Assembly: GCF_028863665.1 (NCBI RefSeq)
Contig: NZ_JARBFX010000003.1
Location: 434,001-498,000, forward strand
Source of the DNA: Aquabacter sediminis
GTDB taxonomy: Bacteria > Pseudomonadota > Alphaproteobacteria > Rhizobiales > Xanthobacteraceae
DNA length: 64,000 nt
Reading direction: 5' to 3'
The notes beneath the pieces are model-generated. The model ran no database searches. It was given only the letters and a program-made list of their open reading frames with translations, and was not told where the DNA came from. Within the stretch, counting starts at the first letter, position 1. Every line of letters starts with the position of its first letter. A program made the translations under genes and the position numbers. Positions 10,064 to 18,343 of the stretch are shown here, one piece after another.

Positions 10064-10762
10064 TCATCTTGAGCCGGTGCCATGCCCCGCTTGCAACCGC
10101 GCAAGGGCAAGGGCCTGCTCCAGGGACACGGCGAGGGAATCCAGCACCGGCACCGGAAACTGCCCCGCCAGCGCGCGGGCATAGCCGGACAGCGAGGCCC
10201 CGCCCACGATCACCACGTCCGGCGCCGTCGTGGCCAGCGCCTCCTCCACCGCGGCCTTCACCAGCGCGACGCCCTCCCCTTCCCCCCGCGCCAGCGCGAG
10301 GGCGTCGCCTGCGATCAGCCCGATGCCGGCGCAGCGCGCCTCAAGGGCGGTGCGCCGCATGAGGTCGCGCAGCATGCCCGGCCAGGCCGCGCCGACCGTG
10401 ATGAGGGAGAAGCGCTCGCCCAATTGCAGGGCGGTGAGGATGGAGGCCTCCGCCATGCCCGCCACGGGAAAGGCATTGTCCGCCCGCAGGGCCTCGATGC
10501 CCGGCTCGCCGAAACAGGCATAGAGGCAGGCATCGAAGGTGGGCCGCCCCGCCGCCGCCTCGGCCGCCACGGCGGCGCGCACCGCCTCCAGTGCCGCATG
10601 GCCGGCCACCGCCACGGCGGCGCGGGTGGACACATAAGGCGCGCCGAAAGCGGCGGTGGCGCCGACGCAGTGAACATTCCCTGGGCACAGGGCTTCCACG
10701 GCCCTCACCATGCGGGCCGTCACGTCCTGCGAGGTATTCGCATTCAAAATCAGAAGCTTCAC
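10064..10762 (-). CDS. Asp/Glu/hydantoin racemase-family protein (allantoin or hydantoin racemase-like)
   Basis: A 232-residue protein of the aspartate/glutamate/hydantoin racemase superfamily. The start MKLLILNANTS is the typical first strand (N-x-N-T-S substrate loop). The first catalytic cysteine is kept in ACFGEPG (about residue 84). The site of the second cysteine, usually GCAG in hydantoin racemases, reads GGAS here (about 185), so the two-cysteine racemase mechanism may not apply. Family members include hydantoin racemase HyuE and allantoin racemase HpxA. It diverges from an operon with a carbamoylase/allantoate-hydrolase-like enzyme and a ureidoglycolate lyase-like enzyme, which favours a ureide substrate (inference). 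A non-racemase role such as a lyase or decarboxylase-type relative is also possible. Confidence 0.7.
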   Translation of the reverse strand: MKLLILNANTSQDVTARMVRAVEALCPGNVHCVGATAAFGAPYVSTRAAVAVAGHAALEAVRAAVAAEAAAGRPTFDACLYACFGEPGIEALRADNAFPVAGMAEASILTALQLGERFSLITVGAAWPGMLRDLMRRTALEARCAGIGLIAGDALALARGEGEGVALVKAAVEEALATTAPDVVIVGGASLSGYARALAGQFPVPVLDSLAVSLEQALALARLQAGHGTGSR

Positions 10763-10876
10763 GTTTTCCCTCCGGCCCGCGCGGCGCTCCGCCTGACGGC
10801 CCTAGTGGAGCGGATCACAGGCCGGAACGCCACTGTGATGCATGCCTAAAGCGGCAGCAGACTTATTTTTGTGCAA

Positions 10877-10889
10877 ATGAAATTTTCAT
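10877..10889. promoter_or_regulatory. Candidate operator palindrome between divergent racemase and ureide-importer genes
   Basis: ATGAAATTTTCAT is a perfect 13-bp palindrome inside the only AT-rich patch (about 10855-10915) of the 249-bp divergent intergenic region. Its size and position suit a dimeric repressor such as a GntR-type protein, but no regulator gene is adjacent. Function is inferred only. Confidence 0.35.
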
Positions 10890-11011
10890 AGACAAACCGT
10901 CGACGATTCATTCCCGACTTTCCCCAAAGGAAAGCCCACAAAGCCCCGCGCCACCGCGCTGGCATGGCGGTTGCTTAAGGTTCCCGGTCAGATCCAAAGG
11001 GGACACCCAAG

Positions 11012-12691
11012 ATGCTGCTTTCCCAGAAAAGCCCGCGTGCCGGCCGCGGCCGCATGGCCCTTGCCGCTTTGCTGCTCGCCACCTGCGGCGCGTTCGCGGC
11101 CCCGGACCTTGCCGCCGCCCAGAGCACCCTGCGCATCGGCATGACGGCGGCGGATATTCCGCGCACGCTGGGCCAGCCGGACCAGGGCTTCGAGGGCAAC
11201 CGCTTCACCGGCCTGACCATGTATGACGCGCTGGTGAACTGGGACCTGTCCTCGGCCACCAAGCCCTCCGTCCTGGTGCCGGGCCTTGCCACCGAATGGG
11301 TGGTGAACGATGCCGACAAGACCAAATGGACCTTCAAGCTGCGCCCCGGCGTGACCTTCCATGACGGCTCGCCCTTCACTGCGGACGCCGTGGTGTGGAA
11401 CGTGGACAAGGTGCTCAACAAGGAAGCCCCCCAGTTCGACGCCAGCCAGGTGGGCGTCACCGCCTCCCGCATGCCGACCTTGCGCTCGGCCAAGAAGATC
11501 GACGACCTGACGGTGGAGCTGACCACCTCCGAGCCGGACGCCTTCCTGCCCTACAACCTCACCAACCTGTTCATGGCGAGCCCCGCCCAGTGGCAGAAGC
11601 TCTATGACGCCGCCGAGGGCGCGGACGCCAAGGCCAAGTCCGCCGCCGCCTGGACCGCCTTTGCCAAGAACGCCTCGGGCACCGGCCCGTGGAAGATGAC
11701 CAATTTCGTCCCCCGCGAGCGCCTGGAACTGGCGAAGAACGACGCCTATTGGGACAAGGCGCGCGTGCCCAAGATCGACAAGATGGTGCTCCTGCCCATG
11801 CCGGAGGCCAATGCCCGCACCGCCGCGCTCCTTGCGGGCCAGGTGGACTGGATCGAGGCCCCCGCCCCCGACGCCCTGCCGCAGATCAAGGCCCGCGGCT
11901 TCAAGATCGAGAGCAACGAGCAGCCCCATGTGTGGCCCTGGCAGTTCTCCCGCGTGGAAGGCTCGCCCTGGAACGACATCCGGGTGCGCAAGGCGGCGAA
12001 CCTGTGCGTTGACCGCGAGGGCATGAAGGACGGCCTGCTCGGCGGCCTGATGGTGCCGGCCACCGGCACGTTCGAGCCCGGCCACCCCTGGCGCGGCAAC
12101 CCCACCTTCCAGATCAAGTATGACGTGAAGGCGGGCCAGAAGCTGATGCAGGAGGCCGGCTTCGGCCCCAACAAGAAGCTGCCCGTGAAGATCCAGACCT
12201 CGGCCTCCGGCTCCGGCCAGATGCTGCCTCTGCCCATGAACGAGTATCTCCAGCAGGCGCTCGCCGAATGCTATTTCGACGTGCAGCTGGACGTGATCGA
12301 GTGGAACACGCTCTTCACCAACTGGCGCAAGGGCGCCAAGGACCCGTCCGCCAACGGCTCCAACGCCACCAACGTGACCTATGCGGCCATGGACCCCTTC
12401 TTCGCCATGGTGCGCTTCCTCCAGTCCTCCATGGCACCGCCGGTCTCCAACAACTGGGGCTATATCAACAATCCCGAGTTCGACGCACTGGTGAAGAAGG
12501 CCCGGTCCACCTTCGACCCGGCCGGGCGTGACGCGGCGCTGGCCGAGCTCCACGCCGCCTCCGTGGACGATGCGGCCTTCCTCTATGTGGCCCACGATGT
12601 CGGCCCGCGCGCGCTCAGCCCGAAGCTGAAGGGCTTCGTGCAGCCCAAGAGCTGGTTCGTGGACTTCTCGCCGGTCTATTTCGAGAAGTGA
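11012..12691 (+). CDS. ABC transporter substrate-binding protein, family 5 (peptide/opine/nickel type)
   Basis: A 559-residue periplasmic solute-binding protein, the usual size for the DppA/OppA family. A signal peptide spans roughly residues 1-36 (RGRMALAALLLATCGAFA core, cleavage near AAAQS). Family features include the WTFKLRPGVTFHDGSPFTA segment (about 110-128) and the FDALVKKAR region near the C-terminus. ATG 11012 has AAGGGG about ten bases upstream. It heads an operon with two permeases, two ATPases and three amide/ureide enzymes, so the ligand is probably a ureide or N-acyl/N-carbamoyl compound rather than a peptide (inference). A stem-loop after its stop may set its expression above that of the downstream genes. 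Confidence 0.9.
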   Translation: MLLSQKSPRAGRGRMALAALLLATCGAFAAPDLAAAQSTLRIGMTAADIPRTLGQPDQGFEGNRFTGLTMYDALVNWDLSSATKPSVLVPGLATEWVVNDADKTKWTFKLRPGVTFHDGSPFTADAVVWNVDKVLNKEAPQFDASQVGVTASRMPTLRSAKKIDDLTVELTTSEPDAFLPYNLTNLFMASPAQWQKLYDAAEGADAKAKSAAAWTAFAKNASGTGPWKMTNFVPRERLELAKNDAYWDKARVPKIDKMVLLPMPEANARTAALLAGQVDWIEAPAPDALPQIKARGFKIESNEQPHVWPWQFSRVEGSPWNDIRVRKAANLCVDREGMKDGLLGGLMVPATGTFEPGHPWRGNPTFQIKYDVKAGQKLMQEAGFGPNKKLPVKIQTSASGSGQMLPLPMNEYLQQALAECYFDVQLDVIEWNTLFTNWRKGAKDPSANGSNATNVTYAAMDPFFAMVRFLQSSMAPPVSNNWGYINNPEFDALVKKARSTFDPAGRDAALAELHAASVDDAAFLYVAHDVGPRALSPKLKGFVQPKSWFVDFSPVYFEK

Positions 12692-12698
12692 CCTGATG

Positions 12699-12723
12699 GA
12701 GGGCGGCCCGTCCGGCCGCCCTC
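12699..12723 (+). promoter_or_regulatory. Intercistronic stem-loop after the binding-protein gene
   Basis: A perfect 10-bp stem (GAGGGCGGCC / GGCCGCCCTC) with a CGTCC loop lies in the 102-bp gap between binding-protein and permease genes. There is no T-run, so it is more likely an mRNA-stabilising or attenuating hairpin that boosts binding protein over membrane subunits, as in other ABC operons. Confidence 0.5.
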
Positions 12724-12793
12724 TCCGCCCTCGCCGTTCAGTCGCGGGACCCTCCCCGGCCCCGCGCCTCTTTTCTCCAGGCAGGATCGCGTC

Positions 12794-13747
12794 GTGCTGG
12801 TCTATATCCTGAGGCGGATCATCTATGTGATCCCCATCGTCATCTCCGTCGCGCTGGTGTGCTTCCTGCTGGTGCATCTGACGCCGGGCGATCCGCTGGT
12901 GGCGGTCCTGCCGCCCGACGCCTCGGCGGAACTAGCCGCGCAATTGCGGGCCGCCTACGGCTTCGACCAGCCGCTGCCCGTCCAGTTCGCGCTCTGGCTC
13001 TGGAAAGCCCTGCACGGCAATCTCGGCACCTCCATCGCCACCGGCCGCCCGGTCTTCTCCGAGGTGATGCGGGCGGTCTCCAACACCTTCATCCTGGCCT
13101 GCACCGCCTCCATCATCGGCTTCGTGCTGGGCGTCTTCTTCGGCCTCGTCGCCGGCTATTTCCGCAACACCTGGATCGACAAGGCCGCCACCTCCATCGC
13201 GGTGGCCGGCGTGTCCGTGCCCCATTACTGGCTGGGCATGGTGCTCGTCATCATCTTCTCGGTCTGGCTGAACTGGCTGCCGGCGGTGGGTGCCGGTCCC
13301 GGCGGATCGGCCGGCTGGGAATGGGACTGGGCGCATATCCGCCATCTCATCCTGCCGGCGGTCACCATGTCGGTCATCCCCATGGGCATCGTCACGCGCA
13401 CGGTGCGCGCGCTCACCGGTGACATCCTCTCCCAGGACTTCGTGGAGGCGCTGCGCTCCAAGGGCCTGAAGGAGACAATGGTGTTCCGCCATGTGGTGAA
13501 GAACGCCGCCCCCACCGCGATTGCGGTGATGGGGCTCCAGCTCGGCTATCTCCTGGGCGGCTCGATCCTGATCGAGACGGTGTTCTCCTGGCCGGGCACG
13601 GGCTTCCTCTTGAACTCCGCCATCTTCCAGCGGGACCTGCCCTTGCTCCAGGGCACCATATTGGTGCTGGCGCTGTTCTTCGTCTTCCTCAACCTCGTGG
13701 TCGATATCGCCCAGGCGTCCATCGATCCGCGCATCAAGCGGAGCTGA
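12794..13747 (+). CDS. ABC transporter permease, DppB/OppB type
   Basis: A 317-residue inner-membrane permease starting at GTG 12794 with AGGA seven bases upstream. It has the DppB layout: an N-terminal membrane helix (YILRRIIYVIPIVISVALV), a periplasmic segment with LTPGDPL (about 29-35), and five further helices. The EAA-type cytoplasmic loop is seen in VEALRSKGLKE (about 215-225), which contacts the ATPases. It follows the binding protein and precedes the second permease by 4 nt, so it is the first half of the heterodimeric channel. Confidence 0.92.
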   Translation: MLVYILRRIIYVIPIVISVALVCFLLVHLTPGDPLVAVLPPDASAELAAQLRAAYGFDQPLPVQFALWLWKALHGNLGTSIATGRPVFSEVMRAVSNTFILACTASIIGFVLGVFFGLVAGYFRNTWIDKAATSIAVAGVSVPHYWLGMVLVIIFSVWLNWLPAVGAGPGGSAGWEWDWAHIRHLILPAVTMSVIPMGIVTRTVRALTGDILSQDFVEALRSKGLKETMVFRHVVKNAAPTAIAVMGLQLGYLLGGSILIETVFSWPGTGFLLNSAIFQRDLPLLQGTILVLALFFVFLNLVVDIAQASIDPRIKRS

Positions 13748-13751
13748 GGCA

Positions 13752-14636
13752 ATGAGCGCCGTTTCCGACGCCGCCGAGGCCGCACCGGTCCAGAATGCGC
13801 GGGGCTATTGGGCCACCGTGCTGCGCCGCCTGTCGCGGGACAAGGTGAGCATGGTGTGCGCCGCCATCCTGCTGGCCATCCTGCTGGCCGCCATCTTCGC
13901 CCCCTATCTGGGCCTTGCCGATCCCTATCAGGGCTCCATGATCCGCCGCCTGAAGCCCATCGGCACGCCTAATTACCCGCTCGGCACCGACGAGCTGGGC
14001 CGCGACATGCTCTCCCGCCTCATCTATGGCGGGCGCCTGTCGCTGCTCATCGGCATCCTGCCGGTGCTCTTGGCCTTCTGCATCGGCACCGGGCTCGGGC
14101 TTGTGGCCGGCTATGCGGGCGGCAAGGTGAACACGGTGATCATGCGCACCATCGACGTGTTCTACGCCTTCCCCTCGGTGCTGCTGGCCATCGCCATTTC
14201 CGGCGTGCTGGGTGCGGGCATCGTCAATTCCATCGTCTCGCTCACCGTGGTGTTCATCCCACAGATCACCCGCGTGGCGGAAAGCGTAACCACCTCCGTG
14301 CGCAGCCTCGATTTCGTGGATGCGGCGCGCGCCTCGGGGGCCAATGCCCTGACCATCATGCGCGTGCACATGCTGGGCAACGTGCTCGGGCCCATCTTCG
14401 TCTATGCGACGGGGCTGATCTCGGTCTCCATGATTCTGGCCTCGGGCCTGTCCTTCCTCGGCCTCGGCACCAAGCCGCCGGAGCCGGAATGGGGCCTCAT
14501 GCTCAACACGCTGCGCACCGCCATCTATGTCAATCCGGGCGTGGCGGCGCTGCCGGGCGTGATGATCTTCGCCGTCTCCATCTGCTTCAACATGCTCAGC
14601 GACGGGCTGCGCAGCGCCATGGACATCCGCAATTGA
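13752..14636 (+). CDS. ABC transporter permease, DppC/OppC type
   Basis: A 294-residue inner-membrane permease. The N-terminal cytoplasmic leader, the first helix (MVCAAILLAILLAAIFAPYL) and the HPLGTDELGRDMLSRLIYG-like block (about 77-92) are typical of DppC. The EAA loop is VDAARASGANALTIM (about 189-203). The stop codon overlaps the TTG start of the following ATPase by 4 nt (TTGA), suggesting translational coupling. It pairs with the upstream permease. Confidence 0.92.
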   Translation: MSAVSDAAEAAPVQNARGYWATVLRRLSRDKVSMVCAAILLAILLAAIFAPYLGLADPYQGSMIRRLKPIGTPNYPLGTDELGRDMLSRLIYGGRLSLLIGILPVLLAFCIGTGLGLVAGYAGGKVNTVIMRTIDVFYAFPSVLLAIAISGVLGAGIVNSIVSLTVVFIPQITRVAESVTTSVRSLDFVDAARASGANALTIMRVHMLGNVLGPIFVYATGLISVSMILASGLSFLGLGTKPPEPEWGLMLNTLRTAIYVNPGVAALPGVMIFAVSICFNMLSDGLRSAMDIRN

Positions 14637-15676
14637 GCACCATCGAGCCCATTCCCGATCTCGGCGGCGCCGCCCAGCCGCTCCTGACCGTCACCGACCT
14701 TGCCAAGCTCTTCCCCATCGGCGGCGGGCTGTTTCAGCCCAAGAAGACGGTGCGGGCGGTGGACGGGGTGTCCTTCTCCATCGCCAAGGGCGAGACCGTG
14801 GGCATCGTGGGCGAGAGCGGGTGCGGCAAGTCCACCACCGCCCGCCTCATCATGCACCTGATGCCGCGCACCAGCGGCGACATCCTGTTCGACGGCCAGC
14901 TGGTGGGCGAGCAGATCTCCATGCGCGACTTCCGGCGCGGCCTGCAGATGGTGTTCCAGGACAGCTATGCCTCGCTCAATCCGCGCCTGACGATCGAGGA
15001 TTCCATCGCGTTTGGCCCCAAGGTGCACGGCGTCGCCGACAAGGAGGCCCGGGCGCTCGCCCGCGAATTGATGGGCAAGGTGGGCCTGCGGCCGGAAGTC
15101 TTCGCCAACCGCTATCCCCATGAGGTCTCCGGCGGCCAGCGCCAGCGGGTGAACATTGCCCGCGCCCTCGCTTTGAAGCCGCGGCTCGTGATCCTGGACG
15201 AGGCGGTCTCGGCGCTGGACAAGTCGGTGGAGGCGCAGGTCCTGAACCTTCTCACCGATCTGAAGCGCGAGTTCGGCCTCACCTACCTCTTCATCAGCCA
15301 CGACTTGAACGTGGTCCGCTACATCTCGGACCGGGTGCTGGTGATGTATCTGGGCCAGGTGGTGGAGCTTGGCCCCGTGGACGAGGTGTGGGACGGCCCC
15401 GCCCATCCCTATACGCAGGCGCTGCTCGCCGCCATGCCGGCCATGGACCCGGACGCACGCACCCAGGTGCCGCCCATCACCGGCGATCCGCCCAATCCCA
15501 TTGACCCGCCCTCGGGCTGCCGGTTCCATACGCGCTGCGCCTCGGCGGAAAACGTGTGCAGCGCAGTCTGCCCGGCCCTCGCGCCGGTGGCGGGGGGCGA
15601 GCATATGGCCGCCTGCCACATGGTCATTCCCGGCTCCGGCCACAGCCGCGCGCCCGCCTTGGGAGAGGTTGCATGA
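14633..15676 (+). CDS. ABC transporter ATP-binding protein, DppF/OppF type
   Basis: A 347-residue ATPase. Walker A GESGCGKST (about 60-68), signature SGGQRQR, Walker B LVILDEAVS and switch FISHD are all present. The C-terminal oligopeptide-type extension with RFHTRCASAENVC (about 300-312) is typical of Dpp/Opp ATPases and, in some relatives, binds an iron-sulphur cluster. I place the start at TTG 14633, overlapping the permease stop as TTGA. The frame remains open further upstream, but that part lies over permease codons and looks like shadow sequence. Its partner ATPase is separated from it by two enzyme genes, an unusual arrangement. Confidence 0.88.
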   Translation: MSTIEPIPDLGGAAQPLLTVTDLAKLFPIGGGLFQPKKTVRAVDGVSFSIAKGETVGIVGESGCGKSTTARLIMHLMPRTSGDILFDGQLVGEQISMRDFRRGLQMVFQDSYASLNPRLTIEDSIAFGPKVHGVADKEARALARELMGKVGLRPEVFANRYPHEVSGGQRQRVNIARALALKPRLVILDEAVSALDKSVEAQVLNLLTDLKREFGLTYLFISHDLNVVRYISDRVLVMYLGQVVELGPVDEVWDGPAHPYTQALLAAMPAMDPDARTQVPPITGDPPNPIDPPSGCRFHTRCASAENVCSAVCPALAPVAGGEHMAACHMVIPGSGHSRAPALGEVA

Positions 15677-15882
15677 AAGACGGACTTCTGGCGGCGGATG
15701 CCGCCGCCACCGCCCGCACCGCCGGGCTCGATCTCACCGAGGCCACCGCCCTTCGCATCGCCACCGCCCTCACCCCCGCCTTCAAGGGCTTCTCGGTGAT
15801 CGCCGGCACGCTGCCGCTGGATTTGGAGCCCGCAACCTTCCAGCTGGTGCAAGACACCGCCCGCGCGGAGGATGGAAAGTGA
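15673..15882 (+). CDS. AtzG/HpxX-like small protein (DUF4089), amidase partner
   Basis: A 69-residue, alanine-rich helical protein placed directly before an amidase, overlapping genes on both sides by 4 nt (ATGA and GTGA). Size, position and a GLDLTEATALRIATAL segment match the AtzG/HpxX family (DUF4089). AtzG is the small subunit that forms a GatCAB-like complex with the amidase AtzE, which hydrolyses 1-carboxybiuret in cyanuric acid breakdown; HpxX sits in oxalurate metabolism. I infer that it stabilises the following amidase. Short length limits certainty. Confidence 0.72.
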   Translation: MKDGLLAADAAATARTAGLDLTEATALRIATALTPAFKGFSVIAGTLPLDLEPATFQLVQDTARAEDGK

Positions 15883-17330
15883 ACCCCTCCCTCACCCGCT
15901 CGCTCGCCCCCATGCAGGACACCGACCCGGCGCTGATGACGCTCTCCGCCGTGGCCGAGGCCATCGCCGCCAAGGAGGTCTCCTCCCGCGAGGTGACGCA
16001 GGCCTGCCTTGCCCGCATCGAGCGCCTCCAGCCGGTGCTGAATGCCTTCATCTCCATCGAGCCGGAAACGGCACTCGCCGCCGCCGATGCGGCGGACGCC
16101 GCCCTGGCCAAGGGCGTGGCGACGGGGCCGCTCCACGGCGTGCCGATGGCCCACAAGGACATGTATTACGACGCAGGCCATGTGGTGACCTGCGGCTCCG
16201 CCATCCGGCGGGATTTTGTCGCCCCCACCACCTCCACCGCCTTGCAGCGGCTGAAGGATGCCGGCTCGGTGCGGCTCGGCGCCTTGCACATGGTGGAATT
16301 CGCCTATGGCCCGACCGGCCATAACGTGCATTTCGGCCCGGCCCGGAACCCCTGGAACACCGACCATGTGACGGGGGGCTCCTCCTCCGGCTCCGGCGCG
16401 GCGGTGGCGGCGCGGCTGACCTTTGCCGCGCTCGGCTCCGATACTGGTGGCTCCATCCGCATGCCCGCCCATTTCTGCGGGGTGTCCGGCATCAAGACCA
16501 CCACGGGCCTTGTCAGCCGCGCCGGGGCCATGCCGCTCTCCCAATCCCTCGACACGGTCGGCCCCATGGCCCGCACCGTGGAGGATTGCGCCCGGCTGCT
16601 GGCTTTGATGGCCGGGGCCGATCCGCTGGACCCCACCACGTCCACCGCGCCCGTGCCCGATTATCTCGCTGAGATCGACGGGTCGCTGCGCGACCTCACC
16701 ATCGGCGTGCCCGCCTCCTTCTATGTGGACGATCTCGACGCCGACGTGGCGCGGGTGCTGGAAGACACCATCGCCACCTTGAAGCGCGCCGGCGCCCGCA
16801 TCGTCGAGGTCACCTTGCCCGACCAGGCGCGCCTGTCCGCCGCCTCGCAACTGGTGCTGAATGCGGAGGCCGCGGCCTTCCATGCCCACTGGGTGCGGGA
16901 GCGGCCGCACGATTATGGGGCGCAGGCCCGTGCCCGGCTGGAAAACGGCTTCGCCGTGCCCGCCGTCACCTATCTGGAGGCGCTGCGCTGGCGCGGGCCG
17001 GCGCTGGCCGCCCATCTGGAAGCGGTGGCGGGCGTCGATGCCTGGATCGCCCCGGCCACCCCCACCCCCGCCCCCACCATCGCCGAGACGGACGTGGGCG
17101 GATCGGTGGGCGCGGAGGCCATGATCCAGCGCATCACCCGCTTCACCCGGCCGGTCAATTATCTCGGCCTGCCGGCGGTGAGCCTGCCCTGCGGCTTTTC
17201 CGCCACCGGCCTGCCCATCGGCATGCAGGTGGTGGGCAAGCCTTTCGCCGAGGCATTGCTCGTTCGCCTGGGCTGCGCCTTCCAGCGCGAGACCGACTTC
17301 CACGACGAGATGCCGGAGTTGCCCGCATGA
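15879..17330 (+). CDS. Amidase-signature hydrolase, AtzE/HpxY-like
   Basis: A 483-residue amidase of the GatA/AtzE family. The Ser-cisSer-Lys triad is visible: Lys in GVPMAHKD (about 95), the glycine/serine loop GGSSSGSGAA (about 167-176) and the nucleophile region GSDTGGSIRMPAHF (about 187-200). GTG 15879 overlaps the stop of the small AtzG-like gene (GTGA) and has GGAGG seven bases upstream; ATG 15912 is an alternative. The small partner gene suggests the AtzE/HpxY branch, acting on carboxylated ureides such as oxalurate or 1-carboxybiuret (inference). The C-terminus overlaps the second ATPase start by 4 nt. Confidence 0.85.
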   Translation: MNPSLTRSLAPMQDTDPALMTLSAVAEAIAAKEVSSREVTQACLARIERLQPVLNAFISIEPETALAAADAADAALAKGVATGPLHGVPMAHKDMYYDAGHVVTCGSAIRRDFVAPTTSTALQRLKDAGSVRLGALHMVEFAYGPTGHNVHFGPARNPWNTDHVTGGSSSGSGAAVAARLTFAALGSDTGGSIRMPAHFCGVSGIKTTTGLVSRAGAMPLSQSLDTVGPMARTVEDCARLLALMAGADPLDPTTSTAPVPDYLAEIDGSLRDLTIGVPASFYVDDLDADVARVLEDTIATLKRAGARIVEVTLPDQARLSAASQLVLNAEAAAFHAHWVRERPHDYGAQARARLENGFAVPAVTYLEALRWRGPALAAHLEAVAGVDAWIAPATPTPAPTIAETDVGGSVGAEAMIQRITRFTRPVNYLGLPAVSLPCGFSATGLPIGMQVVGKPFAEALLVRLGCAFQRETDFHDEMPELPA

Positions 17331-18343
17331 AAGCCACCCCGGACGCTGCCATTCCGGACACCGCCGCCCCCTTGGTGGATGTGCGCGACCTGACCATCCG
17401 CTTTTCCGGCGAACGCACCGTGCATGCGGTGAACGGCGTCTCGCTCTCCCTCAAGGAAGGCGAGGTTCTGGGCCTGCTGGGGGAGTCCGGCTCCGGCAAG
17501 AGCGTGACCATGCGCGCGCTCATGCGCCTTCTGCCGAAAAAGAAGACCACCATCACCGGGCAGGTGAAGGTCGCCGGGCACGACGTGCTGGCCATGGACG
17601 AGGCGAGCCTCTCCGCCTTTCGCGGCCGCACGGTGTCCATGATCTTCCAGGAGCCGGCGCTGGCCCTCGACCCGGTCTATACGATCGGCCACCAGATCGC
17701 GGAATCCGTCATGCGCCACGAGGGCGCGAGCCGCGCGGCGGGCCTGGCCCGGGCGCTGGAAATGCTGGAGCTGGTGCGCATTCCCTCCGCCAAGCGGCGG
17801 CTGGACGCCTATCCCCACGAAATGTCCGGCGGCATGCGCCAGCGCGCCATGATTGCCCTGGCGCTGGCCTGCCGCCCCAAGATCCTCCTGGCGGACGAGC
17901 CCACCACCGCGCTCGATGCCACCGTGCAGATCCAGATCCTCCTCCTGCTGCGCGAATTGCAGCGGGAGCTGGGCATGTCGGTGATCTTCGTCACCCATGA
18001 CATCGGGGTGGCCATCGAGATCTGCGACAAGGTGGCGGTCATGTATGCCGGCCAGATCGTGGAGACGGGCAGCCTCTCGCAGATCGTGCGGACACCCGAG
18101 CACCCCTATCCGCGCGGGCTCCTCGCCTCCACCGTGCATGGGGCCAAGCGCGGCGCGCGGCTGGAGACCATTCCCGGCACCCCGCCTTCGCTCGACAAGG
18201 CCCCCACGGCCTGCTCCTTCGCGCCCCGCTGCGCCTTCGTGCAGCCCCGCTGCCGGGAGGCCCTTCCGCCCAAGGTGGAGCTGGGGCCGGGCCGCATGGT
18301 CCGCTGCGTGCTGGCGGAAGAAAAGGCTATGATCCCCGCATGA
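17327..18343 (+). CDS. ABC transporter ATP-binding protein, DppD/OppD type
   Basis: A 338-residue ATPase with Walker A GESGSGKS (about 51-58), signature SGGMRQR (about 165), Walker B ILLADEPTTALD and switch FVTHD. The C-terminal FAPRCAFVQPRC segment is the Dpp/Opp-type cysteine motif. ATG 17327 overlaps the amidase stop and its own stop overlaps the next start (both ATGA). Together with the gene at 14633 it completes the ATPase pair of the importer. Confidence 0.92.
   Translation: MKATPDAAIPDTAAPLVDVRDLTIRFSGERTVHAVNGVSLSLKEGEVLGLLGESGSGKSVTMRALMRLLPKKKTTITGQVKVAGHDVLAMDEASLSAFRGRTVSMIFQEPALALDPVYTIGHQIAESVMRHEGASRAAGLARALEMLELVRIPSAKRRLDAYPHEMSGGMRQRAMIALALACRPKILLADEPTTALDATVQIQILLLLRELQRELGMSVIFVTHDIGVAIEICDKVAVMYAGQIVETGSLSQIVRTPEHPYPRGLLASTVHGAKRGARLETIPGTPPSLDKAPTACSFAPRCAFVQPRCREALPPKVELGPGRMVRCVLAEEKAMIPA

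Noticed and set aside
14489-14632. Upstream part of the DppF-type open frame
   Set aside because: It overlaps permease codons with His/Arg/Gln-rich shadow sequence; the TTGA overlap at 14633 gives a family-length protein.
15369-15878. N-terminal extension of the amidase frame
   Set aside because: It overlaps the ATPase and AtzG-like genes and has Arg/Pro shadow composition. GTG 15879 has a strong ribosome-binding site.
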